Positions 1-8,211 of a stretch of 37,317 nt of DNA are shown here, in pieces. The stretch's first letter is position 1; every line of letters begins with the position of its first letter. A program made the position numbers and the translations under genes. The notes under the pieces are model-generated. The model saw only the letters and a program-made list of their open reading frames with translations. It was not told where the DNA came from and searched no databases. This DNA is from Lysobacter antibioticus HS124 (lineage in GTDB: Bacteria; Pseudomonadota; Gammaproteobacteria; Xanthomonadales; Xanthomonadaceae). The DNA is taken from assembly GCF_000336385.2 (NCBI RefSeq), contig NZ_HG424504.1:1-37317 (forward strand), read 5' to 3'.

Positions 1-510
1 GCAGGTGTGAACATCATCAAGCCGCCGCCGCCGCCCCCGCCGCCGCCGCCGCCGCCGCCGGAGCCGCCGAAGGAGATCAAGCAGCCCCCGAAGGAGCTGT
101 CTCCGCCGCGCCCGACCCCGACGCCTCCGCCGCCGGATCAGCCGCCGGTCGAGAACCTGGACCCGAGCCCGATCGACCCGCCCGCGCCGCCGCCGGCTCC
201 GCCCGCGCCGCCGCAGGTCGCCAGCGACATCGGTTCCAGCGTCGACCCGTCCTCGCGCCGGTTGAACCCGCCGAAGTACCCGCCGACCGAAGCCCGCCAG
301 GGCGTGGGCGGCACCGTAGTCCTCGTGATCAGCATCGACGCCCAAGGCAACGTGCTGGACGTGCAGGTCGAAAAGTCCAGCCGCAATCGCAATCTGGACC
401 GCGCAGCCATGGATGCCGCCCGCAAGTGGCGCTTCAACCCCGAAGTGCGCAACGGTCAACCGGTCGCCAGCCGCGTCCGCGTACCCGTGGATTTCGTCCC
501 GCCGAACTGA
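1..510 (+). CDS. tonB: TonB energy transducer, C-terminal part (5' end outside window)
   Basis: The frame is open from base 1, so the gene is cut by the window edge and the N-terminal membrane anchor is not visible. What remains is a very proline-rich periplasmic linker (about residues 8-70 of the visible part, starting with 13 consecutive Pro codons) followed by a TonB C-terminal domain. That domain includes the YPPTEARQGVGGTVVL segment and the Arg-Lys-Trp-Arg-Phe-x-Pro (RKWRFNP) motif. TonB carries proton-motive-force energy from ExbB-ExbD to outer-membrane TonB-dependent receptors for siderophores, B12 and carbohydrates. exbB follows after 98 nt on the same strand, then exbD1 and exbD2, as in the Xanthomonas tonB cluster. 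The GTG at 7 could serve as a start, but the absence of a membrane anchor argues for a start upstream of the window. Confidence 0.93.
   Translation, partial: AGVNIIKPPPPPPPPPPPPPEPPKEIKQPPKELSPPRPTPTPPPPDQPPVENLDPSPIDPPAPPPAPPAPPQVASDIGSSVDPSSRRLNPPKYPPTEARQGVGGTVVLVISIDAQGNVLDVQVEKSSRNRNLDRAAMDAARKWRFNPEVRNGQPVASRVRVPVDFVPPN
22..60 (+). repeat. CCG trinucleotide tract encoding poly-proline in TonB
   Basis: Thirteen consecutive proline codons, twelve CCG and one CCC (at 34-36), form a near-perfect trinucleotide microsatellite inside tonB. It encodes the start of the stiff periplasmic linker. Slippage here would change linker length in steps of one proline without breaking the frame. Confidence 0.8.
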
Positions 511-523
511 TCGGGTTCGGTTG

Positions 524-552
524 GACAGCTAGTTGTTCGACAGCTAGTCGTT
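524..552 (+). repeat. Short direct repeat between tonB and exbB
   Basis: GACAGCTAGTTGTT (524-537) is repeated as GACAGCTAGTCGTT (539-552), one mismatch in 14 with a 15-bp period, in the 98-nt gap between tonB and exbB. It does not form a hairpin or overlap the exbB ribosome-binding site. Its function, if any, is unknown. Confidence 0.5.
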
Positions 553-608
553 GCGTTAGTTCCACGTAAAACCTTTCTTCCTTTCCACGACATTCAAAGG
601 TAAGCGTC

Positions 609-1358
609 ATGCTGCAGCAAACCACCACCGCCGCCGCCGGAGGCTCCAACGCTGAAGCGCTCCAGCAGATGAGCTTTTCGCATCTGTTGCAGAACTTCGA
701 CCTCGTCGGCTGGATCGTGTTCATCACGCTCACGCTGATGTCGGTTCTGTCGGTTTACTGGATCGTCATCAATTTCGTTAAGAATCTGCGCCTGCGCGGT
801 TCGTCGGACCGCGTCGTCAGCACGTTCTGGGAAACCCCGAACGCCCAGGACGCGATCCGTTACATGGAAGAGCAGCCGCGCAGCGAGCCGTTCTCCAAGA
901 TCGCCCTCGACGCCGCCCAGGCCGCCGCTCACCACCAGCGCCACGAAGGCTCGCGTCTGGTCGAGTCGCTGAACCGCTCGGAGTTCGTCGACCGCGCCCT
1001 GCGCCAGGCCGTCACCCGCGAGAGCTCGCGCCTGGAAGCCGGTCTGACCGTGCTCGCCACCGTCGGTTCGACCGCTCCGTTCGTCGGTCTGCTCGGCACC
1101 GTGTGGGGCATCTACCACGCCCTGCTGCGTCTGGGCGCCTCGGGCGAGTCCTCGATCCAGGCCGTGGCCGGCCCGGTGGGTGAAGCGCTGATCATGACCG
1201 CGATCGGTCTGTTCGTCGCGATCCCGGCCGTGCTCGCCTACAACTTCTTCGTGCGTCTGAACCGTGTCACGAACAACAAGTTCGACACCTTCGCGCACGA
1301 CCTGCACGACTTCTTCGCCACCGGCTCGCGCGTCGGCGAAGTGGCCGGCAAGCGCTAA
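609..1358 (+). CDS. exbB: ExbB, TonB-complex proton-channel subunit (MotA/TolQ/ExbB family)
   Basis: 249 aa. Residues ~32-54 form the first transmembrane helix. A cytoplasmic loop follows, with a conserved Leu-Glu-Ala-Gly-Leu-Thr-Val-Leu-Ala segment. The second and third helices come as GSTAPFVGLLGTVWGI (near 155-170) and PVGEALIMTAIGLFVAIPA (near 189-210). These are the signature pore-lining helices of the MotA/TolQ/ExbB family. ExbB pentamers surround an ExbD dimer in the inner membrane and pass protons to drive TonB. The start is supported by AAAGG about 8-10 nt upstream. The gene lies between tonB and exbD1 in one apparent operon. Length is normal for the family. Confidence 0.96.
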   Translation: MLQQTTTAAAGGSNAEALQQMSFSHLLQNFDLVGWIVFITLTLMSVLSVYWIVINFVKNLRLRGSSDRVVSTFWETPNAQDAIRYMEEQPRSEPFSKIALDAAQAAAHHQRHEGSRLVESLNRSEFVDRALRQAVTRESSRLEAGLTVLATVGSTAPFVGLLGTVWGIYHALLRLGASGESSIQAVAGPVGEALIMTAIGLFVAIPAVLAYNFFVRLNRVTNNKFDTFAHDLHDFFATGSRVGEVAGKR

Positions 1359-1401
1359 TAGCACCACCTAGCCTTCTCAATAGCGTAGTTGGAGTTCGGA
1401 C

Positions 1402-1818
1402 ATGGCCTTTAGTGCAGGCAACGACAGCGGCGGCCCGATGGCCACCATCAACGTCACGCCCCTGGTGGACGTGATGCTGGTGCTGCTGATCATCTTCATG
1501 ATCACCGCACCGCTGATGACCCATAAGGTCGAAATCAAACTGCCCGAAGCCAATCTCGCCAAGCCCGAGGAGGCGCCGAAGACGCCGCCGATCACCCTGG
1601 CCATCCAGGAGAACGGCTCGATCTACTGGAACGACGAGCCCGTCACCATGGATCAGCTGGAAAGCCGTCTTTCGGTCGAAGCGCAGAAGACCCCGCAGCC
1701 GCAGATCAACGTCCGCGGCGACCGCACCGCCAAGTACCGCATCGTCAACAGCGTGGTCACGGTGGCGCAGAAGCAGGGCATGCGCAAAGTCGGTTTCGTC
1801 GCGATCAAAGAACGCTAA
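1402..1818 (+). CDS. exbD1: ExbD1, TonB-complex subunit (ExbD/TolR family)
   Basis: 138 aa, normal for ExbD. A short N-terminal tail leads into [18 protein letters not shown], the single transmembrane helix, in which Asp23 corresponds to the proton-translocating aspartate of ExbD. The rest is a periplasmic ExbD/TolR domain ending in the GMRKVGFV strand typical of the family. A GGAG Shine-Dalgarno precedes the ATG. The exbD2 start follows 15 nt after this stop. The arrangement tonB-exbB-exbD1-exbD2 matches Xanthomonas campestris, where the first three genes are needed for ferric iron import. Confidence 0.95.
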   Translation: MAFSAGNDSGGPMATINVTPLVDVMLVLLIIFMITAPLMTHKVEIKLPEANLAKPEEAPKTPPITLAIQENGSIYWNDEPVTMDQLESRLSVEAQKTPQPQINVRGDRTAKYRIVNSVVTVAQKQGMRKVGFVAIKER

Positions 1819-1833
1819 TCGGAGACAAGAGAC

Positions 1834-2247
<414 letters not shown>

Positions 2248-2280
2248 GCTCTACGCCGAAACCGACGCTTACCGTCGTGA

Positions 2281-2310
2281 AACGCCGCCCGCTTGGGCGG
2301 CGTTTTTTTT
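2281..2310 (+). terminator. Rho-independent terminator of the tonB-exbB-exbD1-exbD2 operon
   Basis: AACGCCGCCC (2281-2290), loop GCTT, GGGCGGCG (2295-2302), then eight T residues (2303-2310). The leading AA also pairs with the first Ts. It is a textbook intrinsic terminator and separates the third exbD gene from the operon. Confidence 0.93.
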
Positions 2311-2502
2311 TGCGGCGTGGCGACGGCCCGCAACGCCGCCGCCGCTTCCGCGCCACGACGCGCCGCATGTGCGCACCGGCGCAGCGTGCCGCGCGGCACA
2401 GGATCGATCGGTAGCCGTTCGCGGCGCCGCGATGTTCCGGGGGCGGGCGGTAGCCCGATCCGGTCGGGCGCTCCGCTCGCGCTCGATCGGAATGAGATCG
2501 GC

Positions 2503-2532
2503 TTGCATTACGCCGTGTGACCGGCCTAACGT
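2503..2532 (+). promoter_or_regulatory. Possible sigma-70 promoter for the third exbD
   Basis: TTGCAT (2503-2508) and TAACGT (2527-2532) are separated by 18 bp and lie 36 nt upstream of the chosen ATG. The preceding operon ends in a strong terminator, so a promoter is needed in this 257-nt gap. The match to consensus is only fair. I see no other feature in 2311-2502 apart from GC-rich sequence. Confidence 0.35.
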
Positions 2533-2567
2533 AAATGCGGGCAGCCCGCCCCAGGATGGAGGTGCAT

Positions 2568-2978
2568 ATGGCCGGTTCCGCGTTCTCCGCTTCCGCTTAC
2601 GCCGGCGATGCGCCGGTCGCCGAAATCAACGTCACCCCCCTGGTCGACGTCATGCTGGTGTTGCTGATCATCTTCATGGTCACCGCGCCGGCGCTGACCG
2701 GAAACATCGACCTCGGCCTGCCGGTGCCCGGAGGCACCAGCGTCGAACCGCCGCCCAAGGCCAGCCTGATGGTGCGTCAAGGCGGCGGTTTCGAGCTCGA
2801 CGGCCGCAGCTTGGCCGCGAACGAACTGCCGGCGGCGCTGACGTCGCTGGCGCGCAGTGCGCCGGACACCGTGCTCGAAATCGCGGCCAATGCCGACGCC
2901 GACTACCAGAGCTTCGCCCAGGCCCTGTCGGCTGCGCAGGACAGCGGGATCGAGAACATTTCCACGCCGACGCGCTGA
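2568..2978 (+). CDS. Third, stand-alone ExbD/TolR-family protein
   Basis: 136 aa from the ATG at 2568, chosen because GGAGG (2558-2562) sits 5 nt upstream; an upstream in-frame ATG at 2535 lacks this. Residues 17-40 give [20 protein letters not shown], with Asp27 equivalent to the ExbD proton-path aspartate, followed by a periplasmic ExbD/TolR domain. It is a third paralogue of the two ExbDs just upstream, but it sits behind a strong terminator and so is probably transcribed alone. It may pair with another ExbB/TolQ or swap into the same complex. No ExbB partner lies beside it. Confidence 0.9.
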   Translation: MAGSAFSASAYAGDAPVAEINVTPLVDVMLVLLIIFMVTAPALTGNIDLGLPVPGGTSVEPPPKASLMVRQGGGFELDGRSLAANELPAALTSLARSAPDTVLEIAANADADYQSFAQALSAAQDSGIENISTPTR

Positions 2979-2997
2979 GCCGCGCACCCCCGGTACG

Positions 2998-3023
2998 CGA
3001 CGGCCGCCATCGCGCGGCCGTCG
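2998..3023. terminator. GC hairpin after the third exbD
   Basis: CGACGGCCG (2998-3006) and CGGCCGTCG (3015-3023) form a 9-bp perfect stem with an 8-nt loop, 20 nt after the exbD3 stop. There is no T-run (only TCGTT follows), so it is a weak or factor-dependent terminator or an mRNA 3'-end stabiliser. Confidence 0.45.
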
Positions 3024-3050
3024 TCGTTCGCAGCGATTTCGCGGCCTCCC

Positions 3051-3214
3051 TTGTAGGAGCGCCGTGAGCGGCGACAACCGGAGCGGCCGACTACCACGCA
3101 AGCGACCGAAGTCGGGCTGGGCGATGCGGTTGGGGAAAGCAACGATAGGTCCGGGCTTCGGCTACGGCGCTTGCGTACACCGCGGCGGTTGGTCGCGGCT
3201 TGCGCCGTTCCTAC
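3051..3214. repeat. Paired interspersed hairpin repeat (TAGGAGCGGCG family), inverted pair
   Basis: The left unit TTGTAGGAGCGCCGTGAGCG... (3051-3080) and the right unit, read on minus, GGTAGGAACGGCGCAAGCCG... (3186-3214) are inverted copies of one REP-like sequence. Each carries a small stem around a GTGA or GCAA turn and ends in GCGAC-x-ACCG. They bracket about 105 nt without coding potential between exbD3 and the pdxJ 3' end. The same family occurs at 14151-14350. This placement between convergent gene ends is typical of REP/BIME-type elements. Confidence 0.75.
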
Positions 3215-3248
3215 CCAAGGCGGTTCGCGGCCGCTACAGCGGCCGCAA

Positions 3249-4004
3249 TCAGGCGGCTTCGGCGATCACCCGCAGATACCCGCGCACGGTCGCGTCGAGG
3301 CCTGCGTACAAGGCCTCGCCGATCAGAGCGTGGCCGATCGACACCTCGAGTACGTTCGGTACGCCGCGCAGGAAGGCGCCGAGGTTGGCCTGGCTGAGGT
3401 CGTGGCCGGCATTGACGCCCAGGCCGGCGGCCTGGGCGCGGCGCGCGGCGGCGGCGAAAGCGGCGACCGCCGATTCGGCGCGACCGTCGGCGTAGGCTTC
3501 GGCGTACGGACCGGTGTACAGCTCGACCCGGTCGGCGCCGAGCGCGGCGGCCAGTTCGATGCCGGCGCGGTCGGCATCGGCGAACACGCTGACCCGGCAG
3601 CCGAGCGCGCGCAGTTCGGCGATGCGCGGACGCAGGGGTTCGGCATCGCGGATGAAGTCGAAACCGTGGTCGGAGGTGAGCTGGTCGTCGCCGTCCGGCA
3701 CCAGGGTCGCCTGCGCCGGGCGAGTGCGCTCGCACAACGTCAGCAGGCCCGGATAGCCTTCGCGCGGCGGCGCGAAGGGATTGCCTTCGATGTTGAACTC
3801 CACGCCGTACGCGCGGGTCAGTTCGGCCAGCGCGTACACGTCGTCGGCGCGGATATGGCGGGCGTCGGGGCGCGGATGCACGGTGATGCCGTGGGCGCCG
3901 GCGTCCAGGCAGGCGCGCGCCGCGCGCACGACATCGGGCTCCGCGCCGCCGCGCGAGTTGCGCAGCACGGCGATCTTGTTGACGTTGACGCTGAGTACGG
4001 TCAT
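3249..4004 (-). CDS. pdxJ: Pyridoxine 5'-phosphate synthase PdxJ
   Basis: 251 aa from the ATG at 4004; an in-frame GTG two codons upstream (4010) is possible, but ATG with TAGG upstream fits better. PdxJ condenses 1-deoxyxylulose 5-phosphate with 3-amino-2-oxopropyl phosphate to pyridoxine 5'-phosphate, the last step of DXP-dependent vitamin B6 synthesis in the cytosol. Diagnostic stretches: [16 protein letters not shown] at the N-terminus, [60 protein letters not shown] and [13 protein letters not shown]. The length is normal. pdxJ is usually in the recO-era operon of enteric bacteria; here it stands convergent to the exbD cluster, as in xanthomonads. Confidence 0.96.
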   Translation of the reverse strand: MTVLSVNVNKIAVLRNSRGGAEPDVVRAARACLDAGAHGITVHPRPDARHIRADDVYALAELTRAYGVEFNIEGNPFAPPREGYPGLLTLCERTRPAQATLVPDGDDQLTSDHGFDFIRDAEPLRPRIAELRALGCRVSVFADADRAGIELAAALGADRVELYTGPYAEAYADGRAESAVAAFAAAARRAQAAGLGVNAGHDLSQANLGAFLRGVPNVLEVSIGHALIGEALYAGLDATVRGYLRVIAEAA

Positions 4005-4110
4005 GCGCACAGCCTAACCTGCCGGCTGCGTCGCGGCGAGCGTCGGCTCGGGGAGTGCGGCGGGATGCGGCGGAGAAACCGCGCGGCGCGGCGCCAGGCC
4101 GCGCCGGAAC

Positions 4111-4377
4111 TCAACGCGGCGTGTTTTCCGGCTGCGTGGCCGCGGCGGCCAGCTTGCGCGCTTCGGCCTGCTCGCGCAGGCGGCGCAGCTCGACCGGATC
4201 GATGATGACCGAGACGTCGCGGCTGGTGTTGTCCAGGCGCCGCGCCAGCAGGCTCATCACGCCCGCGATCATCAAGCCGAGCGCGGCCAGCAGACTGACC
4301 GCGAGGATCGCCGGCGAATTGGTCTTCAGCGCCAGCACGAAGGCGGCGGCGGCCAGCAGCAGATAAACCCAAGGCAT
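4111..4377 (-). CDS. Small two-helix membrane protein, function unknown
   Basis: 88 aa from the ATG at 4377 (GGGAG upstream); longer in-frame starts would run into non-conserved Arg/Gly-rich sequence. Residues 3-17 (VYLLLAAAAFVLALK) and 22-44 (PAILAVSLLAALGLMIAGVMSLL) form two hydrophobic helices. They are followed by a polar tail, SRDVSVIIDPVELRRLREQ, predicted to be a charged alpha-helix on the cytoplasmic side. I do not recognise a named family. It lies 163 nt downstream of the cardiolipin synthase on the same strand. Co-transcription is possible, though an 8-bp GC hairpin (4440-4460) lies between them. Confidence 0.72.
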   Translation of the reverse strand: MPWVYLLLAAAAFVLALKTNSPAILAVSLLAALGLMIAGVMSLLARRLDNTSRDVSVIIDPVELRRLREQAEARKLAAAATQPENTPR

Positions 4378-4540
4378 TGCGGCGTACTCCCTGACGTAGT
4401 CTCCGACTCCGAACCGGTGCGGCGGTCCGGCCGCCCGACCCCGGCCGTGCGGCGGCCGGGCGGGTCCGGTTCGAGTGTAGCGCGGGGCGATGGCGGCGGC
4501 AGCCGAGCCCCCGCCCGGATGCGACCGGCGGCACAACCGG

Positions 4541-5977
4541 CTAGAGCAACGGCGACACCAGGCGCGCCAGGGCTTCCGGCAGGCGGGTCCGCCAGAGCGA
4601 GCGGTTGCGGTCGGCGCGCACTCGTGGCGCCCGCGAGCACTCCTCCTGAATGAGCGCCGCCAGCTCGCCGGCCAGGCCGGCGTTGTAGAACATCACCGAG
4701 ATCTCGAAGTTCAGGCGGAAGCTGCGGTGGTCGAAATTGGCGCTGCCGACGATCGCGAACTCGTCGTCGCACAACAACGCCTTGGTGTGCAGCATGCGCG
4801 GCCCGTACTCGTGGATCTTGACCCCGGCGTCGAGCAGCTCGTCGAAGTAGGAGCGTGCCGCGTAGGTGACCAAGCGGCTGTCGCTGAGCTTGGGCACCAG
4901 CAGGCGCACGTCCAGGCCGCCCAACGCGGCCGAGGTCAGGGCCATGCGCGCGGCCTCGCCGGGCACGAAGTACGGCGTCACCAGCCACACCCGCTTGCGC
5001 GCGGCATGGATGGCGCCGACGTGGACGCGGTGGATCGCCTCCCACGACGAATCCGGTCCGGAGGTGACCACCTGCGAGGCGATGCCGCCCGATTGCGGCG
5101 CCAGGTGATGCAGGCGCAGCGGCGGCTGACCGGTGGCGTAGCACCAGTCTTCGGCGAACACCAGTTCCAGCTCGCGCACCACGTCGCCCTCCAGGCGCAG
5201 ATGCAGGTCGCGGTACGCGTCCTGGCGCAGGCGCTCGTCTTCCTCGTCGGTGATGTTGATGCCGCCGGTGTAGCCGATGCGGCCGTCGATCACCACGATC
5301 TTGCGGTGGGTGCGCAGGTTCAGCCATGGCCGGCGCCAGAACCAGCGCAGCTTCATCGGGTGGAACCAGGCCACCTCGGCGCCGGCCTCGATCAGCGGGC
5401 GGACGAAGCGGTTGCTGGTCTGGCCCGAGCCGACCGCGTCCAACAGCAGCCGCACCTGGACCCCGGCGCGGGCGCGCTCGACCAACGCGTCGCGCAGCGC
5501 CGTGCCGGTGCGGTCGGGCTGGTAGATGTAGTACTCCAGATGGATGCGTTCGCGCGCCTGGGCGATGTCCTCGAGCAAGGCGCTGTACTTGGCGCCGCCG
5601 TCGATCAGCAGGCGCGCTTCGGTGGCGGTGGTCGGCGGCAGGCCGGTGGTGGCCTGGCTCAGCTTGGCCAGCTCGATCGCTTCCGGCGACGGCGTCAGTC
5701 CCGGCGGCGGCGGCGGCAGCGCGGCGCGCGCGCGCACCCGGCGCAGGCGCTGGCGATGGATGCGCTGCGGGCCGAAGAAGTAATAGATCAGGAAACCGAT
5801 GTAGGGCAGCACGGCCAGACTGATCAACCAGCTGATCGTCGCCACCGGCTCGCGTTTCTGCAGCACGATCCACAGGCTCAGCCAGACCAGGTACACCGCC
5901 CAGCCGATCGTCAGATACAGGCCGAGGTGGGGAATGGCGAGCAGGTCTTGCCAAACAGCGGGCAGCAGGTCCAGCAC
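4541..5977 (-). CDS. cls: Cardiolipin synthase (phospholipase D family)
   Basis: 478 aa. Two N-terminal transmembrane helices (about residues 15-37 and 45-68) are followed by two phospholipase-D domains. The first HKD motif is HRKIVVID starting at His224, in a THRKIVVIDGRIGYTGGIN context. The second is HTKALLCD starting at His397, followed by EFAIVGSANFDHRSFRLNFE. Both match HxKxxxxD with the downstream GG/GS-x-N, so the active site is complete. The enzyme condenses two phosphatidylglycerols (or PG plus PE, depending on subtype) to cardiolipin at the inner membrane. Length and N-terminal helices match ClsA-type enzymes. It is divergent from the SIMPL-domain gene, with 192 nt between the starts. 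Confidence 0.93.
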   Translation of the reverse strand: MLDLLPAVWQDLLAIPHLGLYLTIGWAVYLVWLSLWIVLQKREPVATISWLISLAVLPYIGFLIYYFFGPQRIHRQRLRRVRARAALPPPPPGLTPSPEAIELAKLSQATTGLPPTTATEARLLIDGGAKYSALLEDIAQARERIHLEYYIYQPDRTGTALRDALVERARAGVQVRLLLDAVGSGQTSNRFVRPLIEAGAEVAWFHPMKLRWFWRRPWLNLRTHRKIVVIDGRIGYTGGINITDEEDERLRQDAYRDLHLRLEGDVVRELELVFAEDWCYATGQPPLRLHHLAPQSGGIASQVVTSGPDSSWEAIHRVHVGAIHAARKRVWLVTPYFVPGEAARMALTSAALGGLDVRLLVPKLSDSRLVTYAARSYFDELLDAGVKIHEYGPRMLHTKALLCDDEFAIVGSANFDHRSFRLNFEISVMFYNAGLAGELAALIQEECSRAPRVRADRNRSLWRTRLPEALARLVSPLL

Positions 5978-6169
5978 GTTTCGTTACTCCGTCGCAGAGC
6001 GGCGCCGCCGGTACGGCCGCGAGCGCTAGGCTAGCCCGCGGGCCCCGGCCGGCATAGTCCGCCGGTTTGGTGTTTCGCGGCCGTGACGAGTGCACGCGCC
6101 GGCAAAGACCGGTCCTGCTGGGTCGAGTTAGGATGCGGCTTCGCCCGCCAGACCACAGGAAGGACCCCC

Positions 6170-6910
6170 ATGATCCGCCGGCACCTGCTTGCCATCGCCC
6201 TGCTCGCCTCGCTTTCCTCGCCGGTGTCCGCCGAAACCCAACCGCGCAGCGTCGACGTGTCGGCCTCGGCCGAGATCAAGGTCGTGCCGGACGTGATCCT
6301 GCTCGACGTCGGGGTCGAATCGCGCCATGCCCGTCTCGACCAGGCCAAGCGCAGCAACGACGACAACGTCGCCCAGGCCCTGGCCTTTCTCAAGCGCAGC
6401 GGCGTGCCCGACAAGGACGTGCAGACCGACTTCATCAGCATCGAGCCGAGCTACCACTCCGGTTACTCGCTCACGACGCCGCAGGTCTACATCGTGCGCA
6501 AGAGCATCGGCATCAAGCTGACCCGGATCGGCGAACTGGAAAACGTGCTGACCGGATTGCTGTCCAGCGGCGTGCAATACATCCACGGCATCGAATTCCG
6601 CACCACCCAGCTGCGCAAGCACCGCGACGCCGCGCGCGCGTTGGCGATCCAGGCGGCGAAAGAAAAAGCCGATGCGATGGCCGCCGAACTCGGAGTGCGG
6701 CGCGGCCCGGTGCTGAACGTGTCGGAGTCGTATGCCGGCGGTTGGTGGCGCAGCGGCAGCCGCTGGGGCGGTGGCATGAGCGGCGGCCAGATGATGCAGA
6801 ACGTCATGCAGAACAACGCCGGCGGCGGCGAATCGGGCGACAGCGAAACCCTGTCGGTCGGCCAGATCAGCGTCACCGCTTCGGTCAGCACCCGGTTCGC
6901 GATCGAATAA
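6170..6910 (+). CDS. Periplasmic SIMPL-domain (DUF541) protein
   Basis: 246 aa from the ATG at 6170, which has AGGAAGGA just upstream; the in-frame ATG at 6083 would precede a signal peptide with 29 unrelated residues. Residues 1-22 (MIRRHLLAIALLASLSSPVSA) are a Sec signal peptide. The mature protein opens with the SIMPL signature VDVSASAEIKVVPDVILLDVGVES, and continues with GVPDKDVQTDFISIEP and the KADAMAAELGVRRG segment. It ends in SVTASVSTRFAIE. SIMPL proteins (for example E. coli YggE) are periplasmic or outer-membrane-associated and linked to stress and oxidative-damage phenotypes; the biochemical role is not settled. A Gly/Met-rich insert lies near residues 195-220. Confidence 0.9.
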   Translation: MIRRHLLAIALLASLSSPVSAETQPRSVDVSASAEIKVVPDVILLDVGVESRHARLDQAKRSNDDNVAQALAFLKRSGVPDKDVQTDFISIEPSYHSGYSLTTPQVYIVRKSIGIKLTRIGELENVLTGLLSSGVQYIHGIEFRTTQLRKHRDAARALAIQAAKEKADAMAAELGVRRGPVLNVSESYAGGWWRSGSRWGGGMSGGQMMQNVMQNNAGGGESGDSETLSVGQISVTASVSTRFAIE

Positions 6911-7038
6911 GCCGGTTGCGCGGCGCGGGTGTCCCGGCCTGCCCGCAAGCGCATTCAGCTTGCCGACGACGCCGCGCTGGAACCGAGCGATCCGGTCGTG
7001 TCGCGGATCCTGCGACGCCGGCGGCGTAGGCTGCGCGG

Positions 7039-8142
7039 ATGGACTCGGCGCGCAAAACCCTGACCAATCTGCAGCCGGCGGCGATCAAGGGCCGCGGCTC
7101 GGCGTCCTACCTCGCCGGCCGCTACGAGGTCCGCACCGCCCACGGCGAGGACGACGGCTGGGGGTCCCTGTACGAGGACGCCGATGCGGTCTCGCGCCCG
7201 GACACCCGGGTCAGCGAGGAAACCGCGCGCAGCATCATCAGCCGCAACGACTCGCCCGACATCGCCTTCGGCCAGTCGCTCAATCCTTATCGCGGTTGCG
7301 AACACGGCTGCGTCTATTGCTTCGCCCGGCCCTCGCACGCCTACCTGGAACTGTCGCCGGGGCTGGACTTCGAAACCCGGCTGTTCGCCAAGGTCAACGC
7401 CGCCGAACGGCTGCAGACCGAACTCGCCCGCCCCGGCTACGTCTGCTCGCCGATCGCGCTGGGCATCAACACCGATTCCTATCAGCCGATCGAACGCCGC
7501 TACCGGATCACCCGCGGCGTGATCGAGGTGCTCGACGCCTGCTCGCATCCCTTCAGCCTGCTGACCAAGAACGCCTCGGTGGTGCGCGATATCGAGGTGC
7601 TGGCGTCGATGGCGCAGCGCCGGCTGGTGTCGGTGTATTTCTCGGTGACCACGCTCGACAACCAGCTGTCGGCGCGGATGGAGCCGCGCGCCTCGGCGCC
7701 GCACGCGCGGCTCAAGGCCATGCGCGCCCTGGCCGAGGCGGGGGTGCCGGTCGGGGTGATGGTCGCGCCGGTGATTCCGACCATCAACGACGGCGAGATC
7801 GAACGCATCCTCGAAGCCGCGCATGCGGCGGGCGCGCGCGCCGCCGGCTACGTGCTGCTGCGCCTGCCGCACGAACTCAAGCAGGTCTGGCGCGATTGGC
7901 TGCAACTGCACTACCCCGACCGCGCCGCGCACGCGATGAGCCTGATCCAGCAGATGCGCGGCGGCAAGGACTACGACGCCGCCTTCGGCAAGCGCCAGCG
8001 CGGCGAAGGGCCGTTCGCGCAACTGATCGCGCAGCGCTTCCGCAAGGCCTGGCGCCGGCACGGCTTCGGCCGCTTGCCGGCGCTGGACACCGCGCAGTTC
8101 GTGCCGCCGCGCAAGCCGACGCCGCAGTTGGACCTGTTCTGA
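7039..8142 (+). CDS. PA0069-family (SPL-like) radical SAM protein
   Basis: 367 aa. The radical-SAM [4Fe-4S] motif CxxxCxxC is Cys87, Cys91, Cys94 in NPYRGCEHGCVYCFARPSH, which closely matches the SPL-like superfamily (spore photoproduct lyase relatives; Rv2578c/PA0069 group). Further family blocks are SPIALGINTDSYQPIER, LLTKNASVVRD, VSVYFSVTT and VGVMVAPVIPTIND. The C-terminus is TPQLDLF, ending exactly on QLDLF, which matches the bacterial sliding-clamp-binding pentapeptide QL(S/D)LF. The substrate is unknown; the clamp-like tail suggests work on DNA (inference). Start: ATG 7039. An in-frame alternative is not evident. It converges on the MFS gene. Confidence 0.9.
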   Translation: MDSARKTLTNLQPAAIKGRGSASYLAGRYEVRTAHGEDDGWGSLYEDADAVSRPDTRVSEETARSIISRNDSPDIAFGQSLNPYRGCEHGCVYCFARPSHAYLELSPGLDFETRLFAKVNAAERLQTELARPGYVCSPIALGINTDSYQPIERRYRITRGVIEVLDACSHPFSLLTKNASVVRDIEVLASMAQRRLVSVYFSVTTLDNQLSARMEPRASAPHARLKAMRALAEAGVPVGVMVAPVIPTINDGEIERILEAAHAAGARAAGYVLLRLPHELKQVWRDWLQLHYPDRAAHAMSLIQQMRGGKDYDAAFGKRQRGEGPFAQLIAQRFRKAWRRHGFGRLPALDTAQFVPPRKPTPQLDLF

Positions 8143-8211
8143 CCGGTTCGCTGCGGCCGATCCGTCCGCCCATCGATCGCAGTGCGCCGCTCGCGTCGCA
8201 GTCCGCCGGCG

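Noticed and set aside
2293-3101. Several 75-230 codon frames in 2293-3495 on both strands around the third exbD
   Set aside because: They are Arg/Ala-rich shadows overlapping exbD3, the terminator and the REP-like pair, with no ribosome-binding sites or domains.
4490-6034. Long plus-strand open frame (514 codons) antisense to the cardiolipin synthase
   Set aside because: The minus frame has both HKD motifs and correct family length. The antisense frame is low-complexity Arg/Ala/Gln/His sequence produced by GC-rich third positions.
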